From NCBI GenBank assembly GCA_013397435.1, contig VZRG01000193.1, positions 500,878 to 564,877 on the forward strand: DNA of 64,000 bases, written 5' to 3'. The stretch comes from Erythrocercus mccallii. Its lineage: Eukaryota; Chordata; Aves; Passeriformes; Dicruridae. Below are positions 1 through 11,400 of this stretch, piece by piece; position 1 is the first letter of the stretch, and each line of letters opens with the position of its first letter. The notes below the pieces were generated by a model. The model had not been told where the DNA came from, did not search any database, and saw only the letters and a program-made list of their open reading frames with translations. The position numbers and the translations under genes were made by a program.

Positions 1-715
1 TACTATTTCTTAGATTTTTGTCCACGTTTTAGACATCAATAGAAAAACATAGGGAAGATAGTAAAGGTGGTAGAAAAGACAGTAATGGAGAAAATAGAAT
101 ATACATGTTACATTTTAGTGGTAAGTGGGCAAGGAAGGGAAAGAAATTTTTGGAAGAAATACAGACTAGTTGCAGTTTACCAGAACTCAGCTGCTTAAGA
201 ACTAAGAATAGTTTAATTAGAGGAACTGGATAGTGGAAGTGCTAACAGTAATTCTGAATTTAAGAATATTTCTGAGAGGAAAATAGCTACACAGAAGTTT
301 CTTCTTGGTTCTTTCAGCCTTTGCAATCTTATCACAATGAATGCTCTCTCGCTCTGCTAGGAGCAGCCATGAAGAATCTTATTTGTATTACAAGATGGTC
401 TAAATAAAATAATGTCAGATAAAGTTTAAACCTTTCTATGACTTAAGAAAAAGCTCAGAACATGTGAAGACTTGTTTTGTGTGATCATAATTCTGTTGTA
501 AAAGCGTAGTTGTTGAAAAAGCTTCACTGAACACAAAAACTTCCATGTGGATTTGTGTCAGGTTCTGGCAGTAAAGGAAGAGGGTTCTTGATGGAAGTCA
601 ACTTCAGGCACGTCCCAGGCCTGCCTTAGGCATGTATACCTGCATTGTTGTGGAAGGCAATGCCTACAGGATGATTCCTGTGTGAAAGGCTATCGGACAC
701 CTCATTAGGCTTGTG
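1..715. other. Non-coding, probably MRPL42 intron or 5' region
   Basis: AT-rich sequence without a recognisable coding exon, CpG island or promoter. Because the first recognised MRPL42 exon (1386) is internal, this is most simply intronic. I looked for the expected N-terminal targeting-peptide exon and did not find it. Confidence 0.5.
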
Positions 716-776
716 TTCAGACTCCATGATCTTAAAAGTATTTTCCAACCTGAATTATTCTATGATTCTATAAAAA
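716..776 (+). repeat. CR1 LINE fragment (3' end)
   Basis: The stretch resembles the CR1 3' terminus: ccatgatcttaaaag, then ttttccaacct, then the octamer-type tail attctatgattctata. CR1 elements are 5'-truncated non-LTR retrotransposons that dominate avian genomes. Only the last ~60 bases are convincing; it lies within an MRPL42 intron. Confidence 0.8.
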
Positions 777-1385
777 AATGGGAATCAAACCATGGGGAAG
801 GGACTTTGGTGTGTGATCCAAGCTCCTGCTCAAAGCAGAGTCAGCTCTGCAGTCACATTGGGTTGCTCAGGGCTTGCTGGGTCTTTGAAATCTCCAAGGA
901 ACAGAGAACTCACAAACCTGCCTGGATCTCAGTCCCCCTGGTTGGCTGCCCTCATGAGGAAAACATTTCTCTACATATCCAATCAGAGCCCCTCCTTTTG
1001 ATTTTTATAATAAATATTGCTATGAATGAAATTATGACCTTCCCTCTAAGTTGTAAGGTAATGTTCTTTACGTATATAAAGGATATTTCCTAATGGTGAC
1101 TTATATAGGTATTTTGTTCAGTGATTTTACTCCAGTACAACTCGGAAGGTAAGTATAGGCCACAGCTGCCTGCATGCTGTGTTTTTTTTGATTGCACTGA
1201 CAGAAAACTGAATACTAAAATGAACTTCTATTTAGACAGTGTTTGGGTTTTGTTAATCTAAAACTGAATATGATTGTTATCTCTGATTAAGACTTGAAAC
1301 AGAATGAAAATTGAAAATGTAAACATTCTTAATTGGGCACAGCTCTGCTTGTTTCTACATCACAGTTCTTGGGTTTTTATTGCAG
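777..1385. other. MRPL42 intron, no further feature seen
   Basis: The plus-strand reading frame at 713-1093 starts at the CR1 tail and resembles no protein I recognise. The rest is AT-rich intron leading into the acceptor at 1385. Confidence 0.5.
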
Positions 1386-1449
1386 ATGGAGCTGTGTATC
1401 ATGCTTGCCATAAATCTACATACTCAGTTCTCCCTGAAGATTACAATTG
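1386..1449 (+). CDS. MRPL42: MRPL42 coding exon (CHKSTYS segment)
   Basis: The acceptor is the AG at 1384-1385 after a T-rich tract (tttttattgcag). The exon opens with the last two bases of a split Asn codon, encodes GAVYHACHKSTYS and on to DYN, and ends with two bases (tg) of a split Cys codon at a gtatgt donor. The next exon supplies the third base (c), so the join gives a Cys found at the same place in mammalian mL42. Confidence 0.93.
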
Positions 1450-1516
1450 GTATGTAAATGTGCTTTGATGTGTGGCCTTTTCATGTAATGTTTATTCCAG
1501 GGCTACTCTCTCTCTC

Positions 1517-1562
<46 letters not shown>

Positions 1563-4500
1563 GTGAAGTTGTCATATAAGAGCATCAAACACATCTATTG
1601 CCAATATTGGATATGTGTAATAATTTTAGCTAAAATACTGTCTCTGATATTAATAATGTGAAGTTTATGTTTCAATGTAATGAAAAGTCACGCAGGGCTC
1701 ATTCTAAACATGTTGATGACCCCCAGTACCCCGGCAGTTTTGGTTGTGGAAGAGCAAAATTAGCTTCAAGTAGTCATTTCCATTGATGCTTGTTATTAGG
1801 AAAAAGTCCAGGTATTTTTGTGCTGTTGCATGGGAAACCTGTGTAGAAATGGGAAAAGATGATACAAATATAGTGAGAAACACTAAATTTGTGTCTTGCA
1901 CAGTTTTAGGACACTTAATGTATCATGGGAAGGGGAAGGAAGGCGAGAAAATTCGCACAATGAAACTCCCAGTAGGGCTTCTTGTTCAGCATTTTTTATG
2001 TAATAGAAAAGTTGGAACCCCAAACAGAGCTTTGTTTCCTGTTACTTCATTACAGATGCCATACATCTTGTAAAGGCATGTTGTCCTAGAGATCATTATC
2101 GCCATCTGTTTCGAGTTTTATATGCAACTATTTAAGTGTTTAAGGGGTTTTTTTCCAACTCATATTTCCAGCTGTTTTAGTAATTTATTTTAGCCCTTTT
2201 TTCCTCTCCATTGAAAAAGAAAAAGGAAGATAGCTGAGGAAACAAAAAAAATTGGAGTTTTGGATCAAATATTTATAACCCTTATTTTATAGAAGATTAT
2301 TAAGGATTCATAAATGCAGGGTCAAATCCAGTATTCTTTGAGACTTGGGCTGCTCAGTTGTTCAGTACTTCTGAAAGTTATGAGTTTTGTTTATTTTTAT
2401 AGCAAAGTGGAACTTGCAGTGACATCGGATTTGAAGACAATTGTCTGCTACCACCCTTCGCTTGAGATTCCATATGAGCATACAAAGGTATGTCCAAGAG
2501 TGCATATTTATATTTCTTACTCTTGTAAAGGCATTTACTAGTTCATAGGTTTGAGTCTTTAGAGCATATTTTTTTAGTTTGAAATAATTTTTAGTGTGTG
2601 ATCAGCCAGCACATCTGTGAAGTAAACGACTGATGAATATAGCTGCTGCCACAAGGAGGAATTTACTCTTGGTTGAATTGAGGGAAGGTTGCAGAGGGAG
2701 AAAAGCTCAGATATCACAGCATACAGTAGCTCCAGTAGGATTAAACAAGGCACTAAAACACTTGTGAACTACAGAGAGAATAGCATCTGTCTACGTCGGT
2801 ACTACTCAGAGAGGGTTATTGGAATGCAGGTTATGGCTCACATGTCCTACTGGGCAAGAGAATACAAAGAAATACTGCTGCTACTGTTTTCAAGTTGAAC
2901 TTTAAATTCCATTCAGCATTGAGTTCATAAAAGCCACAAAGAACTTTAAATATTGATTTTTATCTATCAGTTATACTTTCAATGGGTTCTTTACATTGAC
3001 AAAAGTAAATCTAGTGTTGTGGTTTAACACCTAGAAAAATTTTTCTAGTGTACACTTTTTGTTTTAATTTCCAGTTCTCATGTGCTAGTAAAATACCGCA
3101 GGTGGCAGCTGTGTTGCAGAAGTACCCAATGTGAAAATTCTCTGTTGAAACCTAAACCATTTTAGCACTTTTTGCCTGCAAATTACATAGCAGTATTTTT
3201 ACTGTCAATTGTGCATACCTCAAGAAAAACAGGTGTAAAAGGCTGAAACAAGGAAAAATATTTGTAATAGCAGTAGTAGTTATGTTTCCATTTGAAAGCA
3301 AACAACTTGATCTCACCTGTTGCATTAAAAATTAGGAAGTGACATTCGTCTCAAAGGTACATGTCCTCTAAAAGATTTTTAGCAATGATGATGCTTGTAT
3401 GAATAAAATTCTGACTGGGAATAGTGTGGATACTTTTGTGTTAGTAGAACTGAAGCTGATGATTGAGCTAGTGAATTGTAAGATTGAAATTTGCAATAAT
3501 GACTACGAGAATGCTGGGTTAAGGGGTAGGGTCATCAGCTGTAGCACCTAGAGTAAATAGATGTGTCTAAACACCTGCTCCACAGTGGTGTGGTTTCATT
3601 CAGAGTGGGCAGGTGGGGTCAGTAAACAGCCAGTGCAATTGCATGTATTTTTCTGAATTTTTTTTTTGTTTTCAGCTGTTAGATAGCATTATAGATTACC
3701 CTTACGTAGCTTGGCTTTTTGACTTTCTCAATTAAATAAAACAAAGAGAAACAGGACATACATATACATTACTGTTTTGCTAGCCCATACCACGGCCAGA
3801 TCCAGTCAATAATAAAGAAGAAAACCTTGATCAAGTTTTAAAATCCAGGTTGAATGAAAAAGAGCTAAAGAACAGTAGAGGTCCTACAACTGAAGAGCTC
3901 AGCAAAATGTTTTACACAACAAAACATCGCTGGTATCCTGTGGGACAGTAAGTATTTTCTTTTGGATTTGTTTTTTCCTTTTGGAAGTAAAGGGAAATAC
4001 AGGAATAATTTCATGACCAGATTCAACCTAGGATGAGTCATGTCAGATAAGATACCTCTAGCATTTGGGCTACATAAAATTTTCAATGCAGTGTTGGGTA
4101 AATGGAAGATTGTATTTAATCAGGAGGGTTTTTTAACACTGCTCCTTTGATAGACTTTGCCACCTTTTTTTTGTAAAATATATGACAGTATAGAAATTTC
4201 TCATACATCCCGTTAGCTACTGCTTTGAGTCATTTACTAAAGTTCCGTAACAGAATCTAGTATGTAAAATACACTCAATGGACATAACCAAATACAGCTT
4301 GGAAACATCCATTGCCTATTCCATAGCAACCTCAACAGGATGATTCCCATACTTAAGAGTAGTAGAGGTTTTTCATTTGGAATGGTGAAAAGTGCTGTTT
4401 GGTGTGCCTTGTATTCAGAAATCGAGGAGGAGAGGTGCACATATACATGACTGAGCTTAAAGAGGAACTCTGGACATTCAGGTATACTAATGTAAACAAG

Positions 4501-5242
4501 CAGCGTTCTCTCTTCCACTCCATGTTATGCCGTCTTTCGATAGCTGCTAATTTTGTAGCTATGGAGACATAATGCAGGCACATTTTGTTGTTGTCCACAG
4601 AAAATTTTTTAATTAAGATGCTTTGGGAGTAGATATAAGGAATGGAACAGTAGGACTTTTATGACCAAAGGGTAGTTGTCACTTTAATGAAGATCAGACA
4701 GGATCTGCCTTGCATAATTAAGAGGAATAGCATGCATAATTAAGAGGAAAGTATGGGTCTTTTTTTTGTTCTGAAGAATTTGTTTTTTAGTTTTTCTGCA
4801 AAATATTACACTATTTAACACACAGTCTGGCACAGCTCCTTTGAACATCTTTGTTCTATAGCAATCATTTTAGCCAAAGGGAAGGCTGACCATGTAATAA
4901 AATTAACTTCACACAAAGGATTAAGAATAAACAGCAGCCTTTGTGCCTATTCAGCTATTCAGCTGTAGAACTGATTGGATTATTGCGTGCTTGTAGCAGA
5001 TGTAGCAATAGAAATGAGTAGCATTATGTAACTCCACAAACAACAGAGATGACATCTAATGAGTGGTGATGGATTGTGCTTGTGTATCTTGTATTTCACT
5101 TCTTGTGTAATCTCAGATCACTTACTGGGGGCAGAAATACCACAAAAATAAAGGCTATCCACAGGTTGCACTCACTGCAACCTTTTTTTCTTCTAGGTAT
5201 CATAGAAGACGCAAGAATCCTAATCCTCCTAAAGACCGATAA
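1386..5242 (+). CDS. MRPL42: MRPL42, mitochondrial large ribosomal subunit protein mL42 (last four coding exons; 5' end missing)
   Basis: mL42 is a component of the mitochondrial ribosome large subunit and is synthesised in the cytosol for import into the matrix. Four exons (1386-1449, 2403-2487, 3784-3947, 5197-5242) join in a single frame with GT-AG boundaries and encode about 118 residues plus TAA. The product matches the vertebrate family along its length: a CHKSTYS segment, TIVCYHPS followed by IPYEHTK and PIPRPDP, a charged variable middle, then TTKHRWYP and the basic tail ending NPPKDR. Vertebrate mL42 is about 142 residues, so roughly the first 24 (start codon and targeting peptide) are missing. 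I found no upstream coding exon in 1-1385, so it probably lies outside the window. A canonical AATAAA follows the stop by 70 bases. Orientation and the next gene (SOCS2) match the conserved vertebrate order. Identification is by remembered family sequence, not by search. Confidence 0.95.
1506..1559 (+). repeat. (CT)n dinucleotide microsatellite
   Basis: About 54 bases of CT/TC repeat with a single A interruption at 1519, in the MRPL42 intron ~55 bases after the donor at 1450. The length suggests it may be polymorphic. Confidence 0.95.
2403..2487 (+). CDS. MRPL42: MRPL42 coding exon (TIVCYHPS segment)
   Basis: Preceded by tttttatag and followed by gtatgt. It encodes KVELAVTSD then LKTIVCYHPSLEIPYEHTK, the best conserved block of mL42. 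It ends on a complete codon (phase 0), so the next exon starts in frame with PIPRPDP. Confidence 0.94.
3784..3947 (+). CDS. MRPL42: MRPL42 coding exon (PIPRPDP to HRWYP)
   Basis: The acceptor is gttttgctag and the donor gtaagt at 3948. It encodes PIPRPDPVNN, a lysine/glutamate-rich helical segment with divergent sequence, then ELSKMFYTTKHRWYPVG. It ends with two bases of a split Gln codon. The minus-strand reading frame across this exon is only a shadow. Confidence 0.94.
4711..4749 (+). repeat. Short tandem duplication, 22 bp period
   Basis: The 17-mer tgcataattaagaggaa occurs at 4711-4727 and again at 4733-4749, separated by a few bases, inside the last MRPL42 intron. It is a local replication-slippage type duplication with no known function. 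Confidence 0.85.
5197..5242 (+). CDS. MRPL42: MRPL42 terminal coding exon
   Basis: A strong polypyrimidine tract and ttctag precede the exon. It completes the split Gln codon, then encodes YHRRRKNPNPPKDR and a TAA stop at 5240-5242, matching the basic C-terminus of mL42. It is too short to show as a reading frame of its own and is recognised only by splicing phase and family sequence. Confidence 0.94.
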
Positions 5243-5311
5243 GGAAGATAACTTCTTGTTATATATATATATAACTTCTTCATCAGGACTTTGCTGTTAA
5301 TTTTGATTGGA

Positions 5312-5317
5312 AATAAA
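5312..5317 (+). terminator. MRPL42: Polyadenylation signal of MRPL42
   Basis: A canonical AATAAA sits 70 bases after the MRPL42 stop codon, consistent with a short 3' UTR. Cleavage would be expected some 10-30 bases downstream, near 5330-5345. No closer signal is seen. Confidence 0.75.
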
Positions 5318-8008
5318 AGTTACAGAATGTGACATGTTTGACTGTAACAGAACATGCTGAACTTGATTTGACTGTTATTTTCTACTAAAAACAACAAAAT
5401 GGCAGTGACAAAACAGGGAGTCAGTGGACGCAGTTGTGCATTCCTGGTCAGCAAATGGACTTAGAACAGGATGTAACAGGGATGGAGTGCTCTAATTAGA
5501 TTCAAGAGGTCAGAGGCTCATCATTGGTCAAGTGAATCCACACAAGTCTTGTGTCAAAATGGGAAGTCTGGAAATGGACGTGTTTGGGTTTGGTGGTTTT
5601 GAGTGGGATAGTATTTTTTTTCTTTTAGGAATCTAGTAGCTGCAGGTGAGCTTGAATACTGAAGTATTAATGAAATAGTGTTTATGAAAAATATTATATG
5701 AGATATTTGTGAAAACAAATCGATCTGGAAAACTGGCCAACTTGGTTAATTTTTAGCATCCAAGACACAGTAACTTGCCCTTCTAAATCATCCAGCATTC
5801 TCAAATATCTGAGAACTTCTGTGTGCATTCGTGGTTCGTGGGGGGTTTTTTTGTTTCTTGAATCCCACCCCACCTACCACTCAGTAAGGATGCTGTGTTC
5901 ACGTGTAAGTTGGAATAGCTGTAGCACAGCAGAAGTTGTTTACATCAGCAAGGTAATCACTGCTCTTTGTAGTGTACCAAGGAGGAAAGATTGACCCTTT
6001 TATTACATAAAATGCTTTAAATTAAAAAAAAAATTGTCTGATTCTACTTCATTGCTTTAGCATTTTGTACTGCTTAAATGTTCTTCCTCATGAAATATTC
6101 TATGTCATGTAGCATTTTTTTCTTTCAGGAAAAGGAAAAAAACTCTTTGTTCCAGTCTACAGTTTTAGGCATCAGCCCTCTCATAGAAAGGTCTAGCTTG
6201 GAACGTTGTGCCACTGCAGAGATCCCAGTGACTTCATTAATAAGCCTTCTTACTAGATCCTTCTAAATAATCAGAAAATAATTTATCTCATATACATCAT
6301 ATATTTTTATTGCATTTCCCTTCCAAAGCACTTTGGATAACCTAGGAAGAGGTTTGTTTCTTCTGTTAGTCTAGCGTCATTTTGCCAGCGTGCGTTTTCT
6401 ACAGATTTTGCTGGAAGATGAGTACCACTCATCTTCTCAGTTGAGAAGTTGAGAAACTGTTAATTTCTAAAGATACTACTGAATAACCTTTTTTCCCTTA
6501 AACATCCTTTATTTGTGAAAAAAAAACAACGTTGAATGTGTGTAAAAAGACTGCTGTTAAATACGTGTGGAAATTTTTACAGAAAACTAGTGCCAGTGCA
6601 TTATTAACTCTGAATGCTGGGTAGCTGATAATGGTTTATCATGGCAGAGCATGAAATTGTTTTGTTCCTTCACTGTGTTGTGTTTATAAGATATCAGAGT
6701 CTGTGCTCAAGCTGACATCAGCCAAGTGACAGGCTCCCTATTAATGGTGTGTTGCTCATATAGTAAGTCTGCAGTTGTGGAGTAATGTCAGTGAGGTCCC
6801 TGTGAAGGATGGCTGCTTAAGTCTGTAAGTTCAATCACATGAACATAATAGTGGCTTTTTCTGCCTGGAATATAATATTTTAAATAGATTGCAGTAATTT
6901 GTAGTACAGCGAATGTTGGTGTTTTCATCAGTTTGTGGTGCCTGGTAAGAACTCCAGTGTATAAGTGGGCTTACATCTTGTGTAGTATTCTGTTACGTTC
7001 CAATGCATAAAATGGAGTCCCCTTTATTTTTGGAAAGCTGAGACCTAATTTGTTACCATTTGACTTCACTCCAATGTAAAAAGAGGTATCCTTGGACTAA
7101 TTTAAACTTACAGTTATTTTTCCCCATTCTTTGCCCCATATTTTGCTTATTGCTGCCTAATGCTGCTAAGAAATTTTGCTTTATAGAGAAACCTTCTGTT
7201 ATGACTTTTGTCTGTTCTTGCCCATCACACCCTGTTTGTGATCAAATATCCACAATCACTGTGGAAATACTGGATTTCGCAATGTTTCCCAAAGACTTCT
7301 GGATGCTTTTCAGGCATTTGGAGAGCTAAAAATCTATTATGTGCTTGGCTGCTATCTTTAAAGTACTTCCTCTTCTGGCCAGTGGCTGGAAACTGCCTAA
7401 ACACGTGTCCACTACATGTACCCTGTGCCCTTTTGTTATTAATTCGCATGTTTTAAAATCTTTCCCTGTGTTGTGCTTCTGCTTTTAATATTACTGTACT
7501 TTCTTTTACTAAATCTTTTTCCTGGGTTACCCAAGGCATGACACAATTAAAATACAACTCTCACAGTAATCTGAAGCTCTCATCTTGGTTTTCTAGGTTT
7601 CAAACAACTGTCTTTGTTTCTCCTCACTTGAAAACTTGGAATTCAGAGTTCATCCACTTGATTATTGTTCTGCTTCTATGCAAAAAAAAATTTGAAAGTT
7701 AGTTTGGGATTTCTGTTTTCTGTTGCCATTGCTTTTTGTAATTTAAAACTTAAGTTGCTTAAAATTCCCAATGTTAAGTCTGTTCTGGAACTTTGCATCC
7801 AAGTTTGGCACTTAGCTGTTTGCTTTGTGTCTAGTAGCTATAGCGTGTTCCAGAGCATCTTAGGCTCGTTGCTCAGTAAGTTGGGTACATCTTACTGAGG
7901 GATTTTTGGTTTTTAAATGTCTCACTAAGTCTCTTCAGGCCTTGCTTGCTCTGCATGCTGTTTGAAAACTCTGTTTCAGTCATGTATCAAAAATTTTGCC
8001 CTTAATTC
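5318..8008. other. Intergenic, nothing recognised
   Basis: AT-rich sequence downstream of MRPL42. Short overlapping reading frames (for example around 7060-7460 and 7665-7898) show no family resemblance, no splice-phase partner and no codon-like pattern. I see no RNA gene or repeat that I can name. Confidence 0.5.
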
Positions 8009-8246
8009 ACAGAATCACAGAATCGTTAGGTTTGGAAGGAACCTCTGGAGATCATGTTGTCCAACGCTTTTGCTAAGGCAGGGTCACCTGCAGCAGGTGA
8101 CAGGAACACAGCCAGGTGCATTTGGAATGACCACAGAGGAGAAAACTCCACAACCTCCTTGGGCTGCCCGTTCCAGTGCTCCCGAACAGGACTTAAATCG
8201 CAGTTCAATTAATCGTGGTGCCTCGGTGAAAGGAATTTCTTTTCCG
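8009..8246 (-). repeat. CR1 LINE fragment
   Basis: The plus strand reads as the reverse complement of a CR1 3' end: cagaatcacagaatcg, then ggtttggaaggaacctctgg, agatcatgttgtccaac, gcagggtcacctgcagcagg, and ctccacaacctccttgggc followed by cccgttccagtgctc. The element therefore lies on the minus strand with its 3' tail at the left. The match is good to about 8185 and weaker to about 8246. Confidence 0.9.
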
Positions 8247-8299
8247 TCGCCTAATTATCCCCAGATTGAAACAAACCGGATGTTTTTAAGAGGGTTTTT

Positions 8300-8450
8300 C
8301 CCCTCAGTGTGCGCCGCGGGTGCTGCTGTGCAGGCTGCTACCACCGGGAGGCAGCACCGCACAGGGCCGGACCGCGCCCGGGGACCGGGCTCTGCGGGCT
8401 GCCTCAACCCCGGGAGGCGGCCTGGGCTGCTCCAGTAGTGACACTCGGGA
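8300..8450. other. Isolated GC-rich, CpG-containing block
   Basis: About 150 bases are strongly GC-rich with many CpGs, starting near gtgcgccgcggg and ending near ggctgctcc, inside an otherwise AT-rich intergenic region. It directly follows a minus-strand CR1 fragment. No exon, promoter motif or protein is recognised. It may be a small orphan CpG cluster or the remnant of an unrecognised repeat. Confidence 0.5.
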
Positions 8451-11400
8451 GCACTGCGGGGAAAGGAGCTCCCTAGCACCTCCCAAAGGACTTGGATTTC
8501 AAGGGTCAAAGGTTTTTTGCCTGTTTGCTTTAGCTTTTGTAGGATGTCTCACAGACAAAGAAAAGCTCCACTATCCCAGTCTGGGGGAAAAATGAGTCGA
8601 CAGTGGGGCAGTAATGGGACCCATGTGACAAGTGTCATGACTTTGTTTCACTTCCCCCGACTACGGTGGAGGCAGCAGTTACTCATCTGCCCACCCATCC
8701 TTCCCTCCCTCTCCACCCTTCCAGCTGTTAAGTTCTATTGGAAACTTCTCTCATGCTGCTGTTGTAATAGGTCTGAACTTCATCTGTCATGTACAAATTC
8801 TGCTGTACCACAATAAACCGTTGTGGCAAGTCATTAGAAGTCAAAGTACCGACTGCTTGTTAAAGCCAGCACGCATTTCTCAGTTACTCCAGTCTATGAA
8901 TTTTAGAAGCTTCTCTGCTGTAATTTCTCACATGCTCATTCCATCCTCAAAGCCAATACAAAGTTATAAAATTGAGAGATCAAATAGATGTGGACTGCAT
9001 TCCTCATCTGTATATTTTATTTTAATGCTACAATATAACAAAATTGACCTAGTCACCAGTATAAAGGAATAAATTGTGTATCTACAATACATAAAAGTTG
9101 GGGCTATCTCCAAGACTGAGACAGATACTAATTAGACATCTAAACCTGAGTTAATCTTCACAGGCTCCCCTTCTGGTTAGCTGGCACACAAAAAGTACAT
9201 GCACAAGGCAATTGATCTTATTTTAATGTTTTATTGTCTAGAATATGTCACACAATTGTTCTCTGGAGATGCATTTTCCTTTTCTGTGAAGGAAGGATTA
9301 AGATGAGATTCAGATATCTAGACTGGGGCCTTTCTCTCACTTTTTTTTTAATTTAGGAGTGCATCTAGGCAAAATACTCTTACAATTCAGATGTAACCAT
9401 TTTTGGTGTTTCTGCTAGCCTTCAGGTACTCTGTATACAGGAGCTTGGTTTTCTATATAGAGTAATTCACACACATTTAATTTGTAAATGTACACTGTGT
9501 ATGGGATTTTAGTCTCACCTTGTATTTAATCAACCCTCTAAAGCTAAAAATAATAAGCTGTTTGGAGAAATAAGACAGTTACCTAATTATGTATCTTTCT
9601 GACACCTCTTATAAAATGAGCCTGTGAGTTCAGCTGTTATTTTTAGGTACTTCTACAAAAACAAACATGATAAATTATTATTTATTGGGCAATTTGCATG
9701 GAATTACCTGAAACTTTAAATACAAGTGATACAGAATGTTAGTTCCACTGTGTATAACTACAGCTGTCGGAACAGTGCAGATCAGCCAGTGGGAGGTATG
9801 TGGAAACTGCATGAACTAAACAGCATGTTTGGTCAGCAATTTTGCATCTCATGGCTTCTGGAGAAGTAGAAGTTTATGGCCTGATGTGCCACTTTATAAT
9901 GCGTCATGATGGAGGTGAGAAGTGATAATCAATGTATCACAAAGTTTTTTGTTGTGTAGAGACAAGACAAGATGTTGGCATAGCCAATAGAACTAAGGAA
10001 GCTTTGCCAACTGGTCTTTATGAAACGTAAATACAGAAAAAAGTTGTGTTTATATTCAGCTTTACTGCTTGTCAAGATGAAAAACAGTATCAGGTCAGAG
10101 GCAGTTTACCTTTTTAAATAAGACCAGTTTTGACTGCTACCAAAGTTTAATTCCTCAGCAAAAGGATCTCCCTACTAGCAAAATATGAGATGATTAAAAA
10201 ATAATCTGCAAGAACTGTTTTTTAGCATCTCTTCTGCTAAAACTAACAAAATGTAGACCATGAAAGTTACAGAGAAAAATTAAATGAACAGTGAAAAGTT
10301 ATTGCAATAAGCCATTACCATGTTGAATAAAAATTAACCTAAGAGATTAAACTACTGAAGCATGACCCTCCTGTACAAACATGTATTTCCTATTCACTAA
10401 TGGTAACGAAACAGAGCTTAATAGTTTCATGCAAAAATTAGTGTTTCTTAAACACTCCTAGTCACTAGCACCTAGTTTTTTAAACACTGCTGAAGTTTCT
10501 TGTCTTAAACACTGCTAGTTTCTCATTCAAATGTGTCTGATTTGTTTAAACAAATAATATGCTAAGTACTGTTTTTCTGAAGTCAGTGTCTGTAGGAGTT
10601 ACACTGCATCAGAGCTGTTCTGCAGTTGTGGTCTTCACCTTTGCTTTAGTTAAGACAAACTGATGATTTCTATTGAATAATGAACAACTGCTAGGAAAAA
10701 TATTTCCTTGACCCTTAATTACTTAACATTTGTTTGGTTGGTATAAGTAACATAAGGCTTCATGTCCTTTCTGAAATTTGTTCTGTAATTTTTAATACTG
10801 ACGGAGTTAATTTGTTATTTTTCAAGAATAGGTGTTTACAGAATTCCCTTTCCCCCATGCCATTTTTCCTACAATTAAAATCCTGGCATTAGTGATGGAG
10901 TAACAGGGTGGTAGCAAGTTCCACAAAATTTAGAACTAGATTAAGAAAAAAGGTTTTCCTATCCAGAGAGGAAGTATAGAGCAAATAAAATTCATGGGAA
11001 ATTCATCACAAGCAGAGTTGAGAAAAATGGCAGAGAAATTCCCTTTCTAGAACATATATTTGTGTTAAAATACTGAAAGAAGCGCGCTGTGTGTTGGCTG
11101 CATGGTGTTACTGACTGCATGGTGTTACATGATTCACTGACTTCATAAGGCCATATTTGTTGGAGAAAGATTTGCAGTGAGCCCAAAGAGGCCACTGGTA
11201 AGGCTGAAAGGTGATACAGTGGCCTGTGAAGAGAAGAGCAGCAGTGGTTAGTACCTTCACAGTGCTTAGCTAGGCCTTGTCCAGTCCAAGGACAAAAGCT
11301 TGAATTGTTAGAACTGGGTGAGTGTTTTGTTTCAATACAACCAAGATTTTAACACATGAATCTGTGCAAATTGTGCAGGAAAAGCCTTGTATTTCTCTAA

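Noticed and set aside
1458..1661. Plus-strand frame rich in Ser-Leu repeats
   Set aside because: It is the translation of the (CT)n microsatellite at 1506-1559.
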